Made by a program: the position numbers and the translations under genes
DNA from: Clostridiales bacterium
GTDB lineage: Bacteria; Bacillota; Clostridia; Lachnospirales; JAQSXR01
Reading direction: 5' to 3'
Assembly (NCBI GenBank): GCA_029256575.1
Contig: JAQSXR010000023.1
Coordinates: forward strand, 1 to 64,000
DNA length: 64,000 nt
Part shown: one piece after another, positions 14,420-24,564 of the stretch
Layout of the letters: each line of letters starts with the position of its first letter
How positions within the stretch are numbered: position 1 is the stretch's first letter
The notes under the pieces: model-generated
The model's input: only the letters and a program-made list of their open reading frames with translations
The model's database searches: none
What the model was told of the DNA's origin: nothing

Positions 14420-15304
14420 CTATAATTTAATTCCATAGTTTAGCATATTTTTTTCTAATTTAGCTGAATTTTCATCTTCCATTTCAGTTAGAGGTGATCT
14501 TAGACTTCCAACATTCATTCCCATTAAATTCATTGCTCTCTTAATAGGTATCGGATTTACTTCTGAAAAAAGTGAGGATATTAATGGAATCATATCTAAT
14601 TGTTTCTTAGCACTCTCTTTTATATTTCCATCTATATAATCTTGAACTATTTCGTGGGTTTCTCTCGGTAAAATATTAGCAACTACAGAGATTACTCCTT
14701 TACCGCCTACGGATAACAATGGTAAGATTTGATCATCATTTCCTGAATATATATCAATATTCTCGCCACATAAATGTGCAATTTCCATAACTTGAGCAAT
14801 GTTACCACTTGCTTCTTTTAAACCAACTATATTTTCAACTTTACTTAATTCATAAACTGTTTTTGGAGCTATATTGCAACCTGTTCTACTTGGAACATTA
14901 TAAAGTATAAGTGGTATCTTAACTGAATTTGCTATTTTTGTAAAATGTTCAATTAATCCTTTTTGAGTTGCTTTATTATAGTAAGGTGTAACTACAAGTA
15001 ATCCATCAACTCCAGCTATTTCCGCCTCTTGTGAGTAATAAATTGCATCTGCTGTTGAGTTAGAACCTGTTCCTGCTATTACTGGTACTCTTTTATTTGT
15101 AATTTTTACTGCAAATTCGATACATTCTAAATGTTCTGCTGCAGTAAGTGTTGAAGCTTCACCTGTTGTTCCACAAATTATTATTGCATCTGTATGATTT
15201 TCAATTTGAAAATTAATTAGCTCCTCTAATTTAGCATAGTTAACCTTTTTATTTTCATCAAAAGGTGTAATAATTGCAACTCCTGATCCCACGAATAACG
15301 ACAT
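14420..15304 (-). CDS. dapA: 4-hydroxy-tetrahydrodipicolinate synthase
   Basis: 294 aa, standard length. Aldolase-type barrel with GTTGEAST (45-52), Y135 in LYNVPSRTG (R140) and the Schiff-base lysine K163 in IVGLKEASGN. It condenses pyruvate with aspartate semialdehyde, the first committed step of lysine/diaminopimelate synthesis. AGGAGG precedes the ATG. Expression is predicted to be shut off by lysine through the leader riboswitch and terminator at 15370-15598. Confidence 0.97.
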   Translation of the reverse strand: MSLFVGSGVAIITPFDENKKVNYAKLEELINFQIENHTDAIIICGTTGEASTLTAAEHLECIEFAVKITNKRVPVIAGTGSNSTADAIYYSQEAEIAGVDGLLVVTPYYNKATQKGLIEHFTKIANSVKIPLILYNVPSRTGCNIAPKTVYELSKVENIVGLKEASGNIAQVMEIAHLCGENIDIYSGNDDQILPLLSVGGKGVISVVANILPRETHEIVQDYIDGNIKESAKKQLDMIPLISSLFSEVNPIPIKRAMNLMGMNVGSLRSPLTEMEDENSAKLEKNMLNYGIKL

Positions 15305-15369
15305 GTCAATTCCTCCTAGACTATATATAATATTTTATGCAGTTAAACAAATTTTCGATACTATAACAT

Positions 15370-15398
15370 TAAAAAGAGTCGCGCAAGGCAGCGACTCT
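15370..15398 (-). terminator. riboswitch-controlled terminator in the dapA leader
   Basis: AGAGTCGC (minus strand, 15398-15391) pairs with GCGACTCT (15382-15375) and is followed by a T-run (plus-strand A's at 15370-15375). It lies between the aptamer and dapA, the expected place for lysine-dependent attenuation. Confidence 0.88.
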
Positions 15399-15414
15399 AA
15401 AGATATACCTGTAA

Positions 15415-15598
15415 AAGAATAATCTCTACGTAGCGCTCCATTCGTTTCGAATGACAATCATATAGCTGTTAACTATACAACCAGAATAGTATAGCTCAAG
15501 CTACACTTTCTTCGGCACGTTTCCCTTTCTGTGATAGTCATATGTCCTTGATAACATCATATCACATACTAATGAAAAATGCACCTCTACCTTCTAAT
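15415..15598 (-). ncRNA. lysine riboswitch (L-box) aptamer
   Basis: Read on the minus strand, the leader contains the conserved L-box elements GGTAGAGGTGC near its 5' end, then GGGAAACGTGCCGAAG, then TGAGCT, CTGG, ACAGCT and a closing GGAGCGCTAC. Order and spacing fit the five-helix lysine aptamer, though I did not fold it computationally; the exact ends are approximate. It lies between a good promoter and an intrinsic terminator just before dapA, so lysine binding should favour termination. Confidence 0.92.
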
Positions 15599-15607
15599 AT
15601 TGTTTTA

Positions 15608-15636
15608 ATAGTATCATTATGCATAGTCTATGTCAA
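15608..15636 (-). promoter_or_regulatory. sigma-A-type promoter of the dap operon
   Basis: On the minus strand TTGACA (15636-15631), a 17-base spacer and TACTAT (15613-15608). Transcription would start just before the lysine aptamer. The promoter lies immediately beyond the stop codon of the SSB gene. Confidence 0.82.
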
Positions 15637-15645
15637 TAAAAAATT

Positions 15646-16296
15646 TTAATCTTCTATTTCTTCTTCACTATTTTCTTTTGCTTTCTCCATCTTGGAAATA
15701 GAAACCTCATACGCTACTTTTGTAACAAATTGATCTTCACCAATTTTCTTTTGATATTCTCTGCTTTGAATTCTTCCCCAAATATGTACATTCTCACCAA
15801 CTTCAAAGTTTTGAGCAAATTTCGCATTTCTTCCCCAACAAATACAAGGAATATAATCTGATTTATTATATGCTCTATTAACTGCTAATAATATGTCTGT
15901 TATTTCTCGTCCAAACGGAGTCGTCCTGTATACAGGTTTCTTGCATATATATCCATCCAAGAAAATAGAATTAGGATTTGTAGTCTCTGTAATGTCAAAC
16001 ATTATTTCCTTTGCAAAAACAGTTAAGACAAGCCTATTTTTGCCGTCCTCAATTCTATTATATGATCTAAATTGACCTTTTACGAAGACCAATTTACCAA
16101 TAGAATTGTTCTTAACTTCAATAAGTCTTTCTGAAACTAAAATAGGAATTAAATCTGGTGTCCCACTTAATCTCTCCACTTCAATATCCACTAAGTAAAA
16201 CCCCTCACCGAACAATTCATGACTGTAAGTATAATCTGATACCACTTTCCCCACTAAATCAACTTGATTGTTTTTTGCTACTTTGCTCGACATCAT
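15646..16296 (-). CDS. single-stranded DNA-binding protein with two OB folds
   Basis: 216 aa, longer than a standard SSB. Residues about 8-105 and 107-205 each look like an SSB-type OB fold: NQVDLVGKVVSDY and later NSIFLDGYICKKPVYRTTPFGREITDILLAVN with CICWGRNA, the second being the closer match to canonical SSB. The tail EKAKENSEEEIED is acidic but lacks the usual DDDIPF partner-binding tip. Likely a secondary, clostridial-type SSB rather than the replicative one. GGAGGG precedes two adjacent ATG codons. Confidence 0.8.
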   Translation of the reverse strand: MMSSKVAKNNQVDLVGKVVSDYTYSHELFGEGFYLVDIEVERLSGTPDLIPILVSERLIEVKNNSIGKLVFVKGQFRSYNRIEDGKNRLVLTVFAKEIMFDITETTNPNSIFLDGYICKKPVYRTTPFGREITDILLAVNRAYNKSDYIPCICWGRNAKFAQNFEVGENVHIWGRIQSREYQKKIGEDQFVTKVAYEVSISKMEKAKENSEEEIED

Positions 16297-16374
16297 TTTT
16301 TTCCCTCCGATTTGTTTTTTATTTATTTATCCAGGCTTTACTTAATAGTATTCGCATCGGAGGATTTTTAGAAT

Positions 16375-17001
16375 TTATTTTTTTATATATTTTTCACCAA
16401 TATTAATCAAGCTTACTTTCGCATTCGTTATATCTAATATTTTATTTTTATAAGATTCTTCATCTGCTTTTTCAATTGCAATTTCGATTGTTACACTATC
16501 TGTATATTCTGTCCCAATCGTCATAATATTTTCTGTAGAAAATAAATATTGTAATTTCCCAGCCAATGTATAATCAACTGTAACTTTATAAATCGAACAC
16601 CAGACGTTTTTCTCAATATTAGCTGCATCGATAACTGCTTTGGTACAATCTGTATAAGCCCTGACTAACCCACCAGTTCCAAGGAGTGTTCCTCCAAAGT
16701 ATCTTGTTACTATAACCAGTATGTTCTTAATATCTGACCCTTTTATTACTTCCAGAATCGGCATTCCTGCTGTTCCACTTGGTTCTCCATCATCATTATA
16801 TCTTTGAACTTCATTTCTGTATCCTAAAACATACGCATAACAATTGTGGGTTGCATCCCAATACTTTTTATGGAACATATTTATTATATTAGTTGCTTCT
16901 TCTTCATTTTCTATATGAAAAATAGTCCCTATAAACTTTGACTTCTTTTCCTCAATCTCAGCTTTAGTAGATTCCATAACAGTTTTATAGATTAGTTCCA
17001 T
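16375..17001 (-). CDS. yigZ: YigZ/IMPACT family protein
   Basis: 208 aa from the ATG at 17001, favoured because AGGTGG lies 8 bases upstream; a GTG at 17013 is the alternative. N-terminal IMPACT domain with KKSKFIGTIF, DATHNCYAYVLG, DDGEPSGTAGMPIL and the glycine-rich RYFGGTLLGTGGLVRAY (all hallmarks), then a smaller C-terminal ferredoxin-like domain. The family is linked to translation control in eukaryotes; its bacterial role is not settled. Follows the PfkB-like gene by 12 bases. Confidence 0.9.
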   Translation of the reverse strand: MELIYKTVMESTKAEIEEKKSKFIGTIFHIENEEEATNIINMFHKKYWDATHNCYAYVLGYRNEVQRYNDDGEPSGTAGMPILEVIKGSDIKNILVIVTRYFGGTLLGTGGLVRAYTDCTKAVIDAANIEKNVWCSIYKVTVDYTLAGKLQYLFSTENIMTIGTEYTDSVTIEIAIEKADEESYKNKILDITNAKVSLINIGEKYIKK

Positions 17002-17013
17002 ATAATTCACCAC

Positions 17014-17985
17014 CTACTTTTGTGGTACTTTAGCAAATCCTTTTGACTTACTCATTATTTCACTTAGTTTTACTCTTTTTTGAAAGAAGTCAATATCTTT
17101 TCTACTGCATAAATATGGCTTTTCCGTTTTCATTGTTGCAATTGCTGTACCGTACACTAACCTTGTCAGTTTTTCTTGTTCATATCCACGTTCAAAGCAT
17201 ATCGCTAGCATACCAAGCATAGCATCTTTAACAGATACCTTCCATGAAACATCCAGCATGTATTCATATGTTACTTCACATATTTTATTTTTTGATAAAC
17301 TTACTAGTCCATTGAGTCCTCTATTTATAAACACGTAATGAATATGTTTTTTTTGCATAAGTTCATGAATTTGCTGGATTGCTTCATCAAAATTATCTGT
17401 TGTAATATCAAGTAATTTTAAATCTTCCGTATCTAATACGGCGCAGTAAGGTCTGTACTCTAACAATTCAAGGATGTACCCTGTTTTTAATGCAAGAATA
17501 TATTTCTTATCTTTAGCCGAAATGATTTCTAATATTTCTTTTATACTATCTTTTGGCATATTGATTGGGATAGAACCTGCAAACAGCATTACAGTTGCAT
17601 CTGTAATACTTGCTTTTAATTTTTGCTTTAAATTCTTAATCAAAATATTATCAACTTCAATTCCCTTATCTACCATAGTTATTGTTTCACCTGTGCTATT
17701 ATTAACAATTTGAAACTTTGTTTGTATTTCTTGCTCTAACCATGTTAAATCAGTATAAACCTTATCACTATTCAAATACGCCTTCATATGACGTCCACCT
17801 GTCCCACCAGTAAATCCTAATGCAAGTACTTCACCTTGCATTATCTTTACAATATGTCCCACGTGAACTGGACTATCAACAAAACTTACAGTATGTTCAT
17901 CAATATAATTGAGTTCATCAACTAATAAGTTTGCAACAGTTGTTGTTCTAATAATAGACGGATTCAAATTCATGGTTACTATCAT
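17014..17985 (-). CDS. PfkB-family sugar-kinase homologue with degenerate active site
   Basis: 323 aa, close to 1-phosphofructokinase/tagatose-6-phosphate kinase length and layout (MIVTMNLNPSI at the N-terminus; LALGFTGGTGGRHMKAYL for the GG motif). The C-terminal signature normally read as GAGDxF is SVKDAM here (251-256): the catalytic aspartate D254 remains but both anion-hole glycines are lost. The product may be a weak kinase or a sugar-phosphate sensor. It starts about 70 bases after the glnN stop and is followed closely by yigZ. The start follows AAGGGG. Confidence 0.75.
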   Translation of the reverse strand: MIVTMNLNPSIIRTTTVANLLVDELNYIDEHTVSFVDSPVHVGHIVKIMQGEVLALGFTGGTGGRHMKAYLNSDKVYTDLTWLEQEIQTKFQIVNNSTGETITMVDKGIEVDNILIKNLKQKLKASITDATVMLFAGSIPINMPKDSIKEILEIISAKDKKYILALKTGYILELLEYRPYCAVLDTEDLKLLDITTDNFDEAIQQIHELMQKKHIHYVFINRGLNGLVSLSKNKICEVTYEYMLDVSWKVSVKDAMLGMLAICFERGYEQEKLTRLVYGTAIATMKTEKPYLCSRKDIDFFQKRVKLSEIMSKSKGFAKVPQK

Positions 17986-18053
17986 TTTTTTATCCCCTTG
18001 TTTCTTAATTGTTTAATATATACACTTGTTTATTTACTTACTCCATTTATTTA

Positions 18054-20147
18054 TTATACTCTATATAACAAGTCTACATAAGTAGGCATTGGCCAATATT
18101 TCTCAGCTACTATTGTTTCTAAGCAATCACAAGGTTTTCTTAGTTCACTCATAGCCTTTGTAACATTGTTTCTAAATGCAAATGCTTTCTTTTCAAATGT
18201 ATCCTCTTCTTTTGCTTCTTGTTGCGCTTTTTCTAGTTCTACTAGTTTCTTACTAACTTCTGCTAATAATTTCGTTACTCTCTCGAGTAATTCTTCTTGT
18301 GTTGATGTATCCGCAGTTTTACATGCTAACTTAACGGAATTGATTGCATTTGCAAGGATTGTGGTATATTCAATTACTGCTGGTATTATTTCTTTTTTCG
18401 CCATTTGAATCATTGTTAATGCTTCGATATTCACTACTTTTTCATATTCTTCAAATAATATTTCTTGTCTAGAAATAATCTCAGATTTACGGAAAACTTT
18501 ATGTTTTTCAAACATCTCAATATATTCCGGTCTATTATAATTTGAGATTGCGTCTACCGTCGTCTTAATATTAGGTAGACCTCTTCGTTCAGCCTCAACT
18601 ATCCATTCATCTGAATATCCATCCCCATTAAATATGATACCTTTGTGTTGCTTTATTTCATTTTGCAATAATTTAGCAACTTCTTCGTTAAAATTTTCTG
18701 CTCCCTCTAATAAATCAGCATAAATAGATAACTTTTCAGCTACTATTGTATTCAACATGATATTAGCTTTTGCAATTGATACTGAAGATGGTACCATTCT
18801 AAATTCAAACTTATTTCCTGTAAATGCCATCGGTGACGTTCTATTTCTATCCGTTGTATCTCTTAAAAAGCTAGGTAATGTTACAACTCCAACTTCTAAT
18901 TTCGTTCTTTGTTTACTGTCTGTTAAGTGACCTTCTTCTATCTGTTCAATAATATCCGTTAATTGATCTCCTAAGAATATTGAGATAATCGCTGGTGGTG
19001 CCTCTGATGAACCTAATCTATAATCATTTCCTGGGCTAGAAGCAGCAAGTCTAAGAAGTGGAGCATAATCATCAACTCCAGCTATAACCGCTGTTAAAAA
19101 CATAAGAAATTGAGTATTTTCATGTGGAGTTTTTCCTGGATTTAATAAGTTGGTACCTTCATTTGTTGATATCGACCAGTTATTATGTTTACCTGATCCA
19201 TTAACACCTGCGAATGGCTTTTCATGTAAAAGGCAAACTAAGTCGTGTCTAAGTGCAATCTTTTGACACATTTCCATGATTAATTGGTTATGGTCTGTTG
19301 CAATATTTACACTTGTATAGATTGGAGCTATTTCATGTTGCCCCGGAGCAACTTCATTATGTTTTGTTTTTGCAGATACTCCTAATTTCCAGAGTTCAAC
19401 ATCAAGTTCTTTCATAAATGCAGCAATTCGTTCTTTTATAGATCCATAATAATGATCTTCCATTTCTTGACCCTTTGGTGCCGGAACGCCAAATAATGTT
19501 CTTCCTGTAAACATTAAATCTTTACGTTGTTGGTAAAATTTCTTATCAACGAGGAAGTATTCTTGTTCTGGACCTGCCATTGATGTCACTTGTGTTGCAG
19601 TAGTATTTCCAAATAATCTTAATATTCTTAACGCTTGTTTATTTATTGCTTGCATAGATCGTAGCAAAGGAGTTTTTTTATCCAATGCTTCTGATGTATA
19701 GGAACAAAAAGCTGTAGGAATGCATAATGTTACGCCAACCTTGTCTTCTTTTAAGAATGCTGGTGACGTACAATCCCATGCTGTATAACCTCTCGCTTCG
19801 AAAGTTACTCTAAGACCACCACTTGGGAATGAAGATGCATCTGATTCACCTTTACTAAGTTCTTTCCCAGAAAACTCCATTATTGCACGGCCATCATCCG
19901 TTAAAGATAAAAATGAATCATGTTTTTCCGCTGTTTTACCGGTCATTGGTTGGAACCAATGTGTATAGTGTGTTGCGCCATGTTCAATTGCCCAATCCTT
20001 CATAGCATTAGCAACTACATTGGCTACGTTCTTGTCTAAGCTTTCACCAAGTTCTATCGTTCTTTTTAATGCCTTATAAGTTTCTTTTGGTAATCGTTCA
20101 TGCATAACTGCGTCATTAAATACGTGTGAACCAAACATTGTATTCAT
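18054..20147 (-). CDS. glnN: glutamine synthetase type III
   Basis: 697 aa, the size of GSIII and far longer than GSI or GSII. It has the GSIII N-terminal part (FGSHVFND at residue 5 on), [29 protein letters not shown], the ATP/substrate segment [16 protein letters not shown], and [11 protein letters not shown] with SSEAPPAI. It makes glutamine from glutamate, ammonia and ATP as a dodecamer in the cytoplasm. AGGAGG is 6 bases before the ATG. It is transcribed away from the penicillin-binding protein gene, from a 260-base shared upstream region; a TTGTTA/TATATT-like promoter is possible there but weak. Confidence 0.97.
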   Translation of the reverse strand: MNTMFGSHVFNDAVMHERLPKETYKALKRTIELGESLDKNVANVVANAMKDWAIEHGATHYTHWFQPMTGKTAEKHDSFLSLTDDGRAIMEFSGKELSKGESDASSFPSGGLRVTFEARGYTAWDCTSPAFLKEDKVGVTLCIPTAFCSYTSEALDKKTPLLRSMQAINKQALRILRLFGNTTATQVTSMAGPEQEYFLVDKKFYQQRKDLMFTGRTLFGVPAPKGQEMEDHYYGSIKERIAAFMKELDVELWKLGVSAKTKHNEVAPGQHEIAPIYTSVNIATDHNQLIMEMCQKIALRHDLVCLLHEKPFAGVNGSGKHNNWSISTNEGTNLLNPGKTPHENTQFLMFLTAVIAGVDDYAPLLRLAASSPGNDYRLGSSEAPPAIISIFLGDQLTDIIEQIEEGHLTDSKQRTKLEVGVVTLPSFLRDTTDRNRTSPMAFTGNKFEFRMVPSSVSIAKANIMLNTIVAEKLSIYADLLEGAENFNEEVAKLLQNEIKQHKGIIFNGDGYSDEWIVEAERRGLPNIKTTVDAISNYNRPEYIEMFEKHKVFRKSEIISRQEILFEEYEKVVNIEALTMIQMAKKEIIPAVIEYTTILANAINSVKLACKTADTSTQEELLERVTKLLAEVSKKLVELEKAQQEAKEEDTFEKKAFAFRNNVTKAMSELRKPCDCLETIVAEKYWPMPTYVDLLYRV

Positions 20148-20408
20148 CTTTTTTCCTCCTAGAAAATGGGTGATAAAATTCTATATAATATACTAGTGTA
20201 CATTTTATCATAACAAAATCATTACTTGCAACATCATTTACTATTATATTTACTTAAGTGAATATAAGTACATTTCACGACGTTTGATTAGACTCCTATA
20301 AATATGTTAATAATTTACATAATGTTGCAAAGATGTGAATTTTTAATTTGCCCTTTATTTAATAATAGTTATTTGTTATAATAGGGGGATGTAAAGGAGG
20401 ATTTTACA

Positions 20409-23117
20409 ATGAGTTATAGTAAGTCTGGTAATAAAATTAAACAAAAAAACATAAAAAGCAAAAAAAAGAAAGTTGAAAATAAAATAAATATTTCCTTCAT
20501 AAGAGTATTTCTCTTAACATTAGCCGCTGTATGCATCGCAGGAACGTGTATTGCCGTAGGTGTTATTAAAAGCATAATAGATGATGCACCTGATATATCT
20601 ACAATCAATGTTGCTCCTGAAGGTTATGCGTCCATTATTTATGACCAAAGTGGAAATGAAATAGCTAAGTTAGTTGGTTCAGAAGCAAATCGAATTTACG
20701 TTGAACTTGATCAAATACCAAAGTATCTTGTAAATGCACTAATTGCACTTGAAGATGAGCGTTTTTGGGACCATAATGGTATTGATATTAAAGGTATGGT
20801 TCGTGCTGTATTTGCGAATCTTCAAGCTGGTGAAAAAGATGAAGGTGCAAGTACTATTACACAACAGCTTTTGAAAAACAATGTACTTGGTGGAGCTAAA
20901 ACATACAAGCGTAAAATACAAGAACAGTACTTAGCCATACAACTTGAAAATACATTAAGTAAAGAACAGATTTTAGAATATTACTTAAATACAATTAATT
21001 TGAACAAGGGTTTTGGAGTTCAAACGGCTGCCAAGAGATACTTTAATAAGGATGTTTGGGATTTATCCTTATCCGAATCAGCCGTTATTGTAAGTATTGC
21101 GCAAAGCCCTGTGCTTATGGATCCTATTAAATATCCAGAAAGTAATCAAAAGCGACAACGAATTGCATTATCTAAGATGTTAGAATTAAAAATGATTACC
21201 CAAGCAGAGTATGATGAAGCTATAGCAGATGATGTTTATAGCAGAATCCAAGAATATAATGAAGAATATAATCAAAACAATTCCTCCGTAAATTCTTATT
21301 TTGTTGATGAAGTAATTCTACGAGTAATCGAAGATTTAAAGGTAAACAAAGGATATACAGAAACACAAGCTTCTAACCTTATTTACCGTGGTGGTTTAAG
21401 CATTTACGTGACACAGGATATGCAAATCCAAATAGTATGCGATGATGCTTTTGCAGATGAAGCAAATTTCCCTGCAAAGACTAAGGATTATGCTGTACAA
21501 CTTACTTATAGACTTTCTGTCGAGTATGCAGATGGATCTACAAAGCATTTTTCGGAAGGACATTTAGAAAAATTCTTTAAAGAAACTGATCCAAAATTCG
21601 ATTTACTATTTAAATCAGAAGAAGATGCACAAAAATATATTGATGAATTTAAAAACAGTGTATGCAACGAAGCTGCTGGAGATGTGGTACTAGCTGGTTC
21701 TGGGCCAGTCTTTACGGAACAGCCACAAGCTTCCATCGTAATTATTGACTATCATAATGGACATGTAAAAGCCATTGTCGGCGGACGTGGAGAAAAGAGC
21801 GGTAATTTAACACTAAACCGTGCAACCAACACTTATAGACAACCTGGTTCTTTGTTCAAAGTTTTATCCACATATTTACCTGCAATTGATACAGGCGCTT
21901 ATACTTTAGCTTCTGTTGGAGAAGATATTCCATATAATTATTTATCAGGTACCCCAGTAAACAATTGGTACACAACTGGGTACATTGGTACCGCTACCGT
22001 TAGAGAAGCGATTGCTCACTCAATGAATATTATTGCAGTTAAGACTTTAACTTCGATTGGCCCTCAACTTGGTTATGATTATCTAATTAGTCTAGGATTT
22101 ACTTCATTAGTTAGCTCGTTTACAAGTGATGATGGTAGAATATTTAGTGACATTGGTCAACCTTTAGCACTTGGTGGTATAACAAAAGGTGTTTCAAATC
22201 TAGAAACAACAGCTGCATATGGTGCAATTGCTAATGATGGCGTATATATAGAACCGATATTTTATACAAAAGTATTAGATGCAGACGGTACCTTATTATT
22301 AGACAAACAGCAAGTATCAAAACGTGTTATGGAAGACTCTACTGCATTTTTATTAACTAGTGCCATGTCAGACGTTGTTAATTCAAATATCGGAACTGCA
22401 TCAGGTGTTCGTTTTAAAAATGTTAAAATGCCTGTTGTAGGTAAATCAGGTACTACTTCAAACACAGTTGATTATTGGTTCTCTGGATACACTCCATATT
22501 ATGTTGCTACCATTTGGGCTGGCTATGATATGAATAATCCAGTAAAAGAAGGTTTCCACTTAAGATTATGGCGAGCAGCAATGGAACCAATCCATGTTGG
22601 ACTTCCATTCAAAGATTTTGAAAAACCTGCCTCCGTAGTTTCCGTTAATGTTTGTAAAAAATCCGGTTTATTGCCTGTTGAAGGTCTTTGTGATCAAGAT
22701 CCTAGAGGTTCAATGGTATATTCCGAGTATTTCACAAGAGGAACAGAACCTACAGAATACTGTACTACACATGTAAAAGCTGAAGTTTGTACGGTATCTG
22801 GTCAATTAGCAACTGAATATTGTCCTACCAGTACCGTAACTTCAAAAGTCTTCTTTGTAAGATCTGAACCAGTTACTACTACAGATATTATTAAAGATGC
22901 ACAATACGAATTAAAACCAGATACTCCAAAATGTACGATTCATGGGCCACAAACAACACAACCTACTGTTCCAAATCCAAATAATAATGGAAATAATGGT
23001 AACAACGGAAATAATGGAAACGGAAATGGGAATGGAAATAATGGAGATGGTGATGATGAACCAGAAGAAGAAACTCCAATACCAGAAATTGATTTCCCAT
23101 CAAATATATTTGATTAA
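20409..23117 (+). CDS. bifunctional class A penicillin-binding protein (PBP1a-like)
   Basis: 902 aa. A lysine-rich cytoplasmic head precedes one membrane helix (about 30-55). The glycosyltransferase domain (about 80-260) has EDERFWDHNG (from E115), GASTITQQLLKN and the later KEQILEYYLN. The transpeptidase domain has SLFK (S481-K484), SMN (538-540) and KSGT (679-682), all intact. The C-terminus is a low-complexity N/G-rich tail with a final acidic stretch. It polymerises and cross-links peptidoglycan outside the membrane. TATAAT lies 40 bases upstream and AAAGGAGG before the ATG. A terminator follows directly, so it is a single-gene unit. Confidence 0.95.
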   Translation: MSYSKSGNKIKQKNIKSKKKKVENKINISFIRVFLLTLAAVCIAGTCIAVGVIKSIIDDAPDISTINVAPEGYASIIYDQSGNEIAKLVGSEANRIYVELDQIPKYLVNALIALEDERFWDHNGIDIKGMVRAVFANLQAGEKDEGASTITQQLLKNNVLGGAKTYKRKIQEQYLAIQLENTLSKEQILEYYLNTINLNKGFGVQTAAKRYFNKDVWDLSLSESAVIVSIAQSPVLMDPIKYPESNQKRQRIALSKMLELKMITQAEYDEAIADDVYSRIQEYNEEYNQNNSSVNSYFVDEVILRVIEDLKVNKGYTETQASNLIYRGGLSIYVTQDMQIQIVCDDAFADEANFPAKTKDYAVQLTYRLSVEYADGSTKHFSEGHLEKFFKETDPKFDLLFKSEEDAQKYIDEFKNSVCNEAAGDVVLAGSGPVFTEQPQASIVIIDYHNGHVKAIVGGRGEKSGNLTLNRATNTYRQPGSLFKVLSTYLPAIDTGAYTLASVGEDIPYNYLSGTPVNNWYTTGYIGTATVREAIAHSMNIIAVKTLTSIGPQLGYDYLISLGFTSLVSSFTSDDGRIFSDIGQPLALGGITKGVSNLETTAAYGAIANDGVYIEPIFYTKVLDADGTLLLDKQQVSKRVMEDSTAFLLTSAMSDVVNSNIGTASGVRFKNVKMPVVGKSGTTSNTVDYWFSGYTPYYVATIWAGYDMNNPVKEGFHLRLWRAAMEPIHVGLPFKDFEKPASVVSVNVCKKSGLLPVEGLCDQDPRGSMVYSEYFTRGTEPTEYCTTHVKAEVCTVSGQLATEYCPTSTVTSKVFFVRSEPVTTTDIIKDAQYELKPDTPKCTIHGPQTTQPTVPNPNNNGNNGNNGNNGNGNGNGNNGDGDDEPEEETPIPEIDFPSNIFD

Positions 23118-23126
23118 TCAATAAAC

Positions 23127-23159
23127 AAAAAACCTAATTCTATTGAATTAGGTTTTTTT
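23127..23159 (+). terminator. terminator after the PBP gene
   Basis: AAAACCTAATTC and GAATTAGGTTTT pair around TATT, with seven T at the end. It can also act on the converging spoVA transcript. Confidence 0.92.
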
Positions 23160-23181
23160 AATCGCTTAATTATTTAATTCG

Positions 23182-23541
23182 TTATTTATTATCATTACTT
23201 TCTTTCGATATAAAGGACACTATATACGCTAGTACTATTACAGCTGTAATCCCTCCCGCAGTAGCAGTTAACCCACCTGTTAATACACCAAGTAGACCGG
23301 ATTCATCTACAGCCTTAAATACTCCTTTTGCTAATGCATATCCAAATCCAAGTAACGGTGCTGTTGCCCCTGCCCCTGCAAATTCAACAACAGGTTCATA
23401 TAACTCAACACCTGTTAGTATTGCGCCAATTACAACGAGTGAAACTAGAATACGAGGTGTTTTGATTTTTGTCTTCTCCATAAAAATTTGTACAATCGCA
23501 CAGATTAACCCACCAACAACGAAAGCCTTTAAATACATCAT
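23182..23541 (-). CDS. spoVAE: stage V sporulation protein AE
   Basis: 119 aa, with three to four membrane helices and the glycine/alanine-rich stretch FAGAGATAPLLGFGYALAKG typical of SpoVAE/SpoVAC relatives. With SpoVAC and SpoVAD it forms the inner-membrane channel that moves dipicolinic acid into the forespore and out at germination. Its ATG overlaps the spoVAD stop by 4 bases, so it is translationally coupled. It is the last gene of the operon; no spoVAF follows. Confidence 0.95.
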   Translation of the reverse strand: MMYLKAFVVGGLICAIVQIFMEKTKIKTPRILVSLVVIGAILTGVELYEPVVEFAGAGATAPLLGFGYALAKGVFKAVDESGLLGVLTGGLTATAGGITAVIVLAYIVSFISKESNDNK

Positions 23542-24560
23542 TTTGACACCTCATTTCTTTCAATTACAAGTGCGTGTGCAATAGCCGGAATTGTTTCTTT
23601 TAAGTTTGTGCTTACTGTAGTAAGAAGTGCCCCTGTTGGTACAAATAAAATTTTCTTTAATTCACCTATTTTAAATTTATTCATTACCATAGCAGAAAAA
23701 GTTACCGCTGAACACCCACATCCGCTTCCACCTGCATGAGTATCTTGTTCTTTATCGGAGTAAATCTCAACACCACAATCCATATGATTTTGTGATATAT
23801 CATAGCCCTCATCATTAACTAACTTACATGCTATTTCTTTACCATATACACCTAAATCACCCGTTACGATTAAATCATAATCTCCAGGGCGAGTTCCAAA
23901 ATCCTTAAAATGTCGGACTATCGTATCTGCTGCAGCTGGTGCCATTGCTCCACCCATATTCATTGCATCATCAATACCATAATCGACTATTTTCCCTGTG
24001 GTCATTCCTGTAATTTTAACTGCTCCACTTTCATTTCCTAGTATAACTGCTGCTGCTCCAGTAACTGTCCATGCTGCTGATTTTGGTCTTTGGTATCCAA
24101 ACTCTACAGGGAACCTAAACTGTCTTTCAGCACTAGAATAATGACTTGATGAGATTGCCATCGCATTGTCTGCTAACCCTGCATCTATCATAATTGATGC
24201 TAATTGCATGGAAGCTCCAAATGTTGAGCAAGCACCAAATACGCCATAAAAAGGAATTTCAAGATCTTTTATTCCAAATGTGGTTGCCATTAATTGTGCC
24301 ATTAAGTCACCACCAAATATATATCTTATCTTATCTTTGCTCAATCCAGATAACTCAATTACCTTATTAGATACTTGCTCTTGCATCTTTGCTTCTGTCA
24401 TTTCCCATGTCTTTTTGTCTAATAAATGATCATCAAAAATGTTTTGAAAGTAGTCTCCTAATGGTCCATCTTTTTCTTTTTTACCAACTACCTCCGTATT
24501 TGCTAATATATATACAACCTTATCAAATGCTATGCTTTGTTTTCCAATTTGTTTTCCCAT
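23538..24560 (-). CDS. spoVAD: stage V sporulation protein AD
   Basis: 340 aa. Thiolase-like fold with GVFGACSTFGASMQLASIMI, AAAVILGNESGAVKI and HAGGSGCGCSAVTFSAM, as in SpoVAD. This peripheral forespore-membrane protein binds dipicolinic acid and caps the SpoVAC/AE channel. The start (MGKQIGKQS) follows GGGGTG. It sits 4 bases after spoVAC and overlaps spoVAE. Confidence 0.97.
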   Translation of the reverse strand: MGKQIGKQSIAFDKVVYILANTEVVGKKEKDGPLGDYFQNIFDDHLLDKKTWEMTEAKMQEQVSNKVIELSGLSKDKIRYIFGGDLMAQLMATTFGIKDLEIPFYGVFGACSTFGASMQLASIMIDAGLADNAMAISSSHYSSAERQFRFPVEFGYQRPKSAAWTVTGAAAVILGNESGAVKITGMTTGKIVDYGIDDAMNMGGAMAPAAADTIVRHFKDFGTRPGDYDLIVTGDLGVYGKEIACKLVNDEGYDISQNHMDCGVEIYSDKEQDTHAGGSGCGCSAVTFSAMVMNKFKIGELKKILFVPTGALLTTVSTNLKETIPAIAHALVIERNEVSK

Positions 24561-24564
24561 ACTT

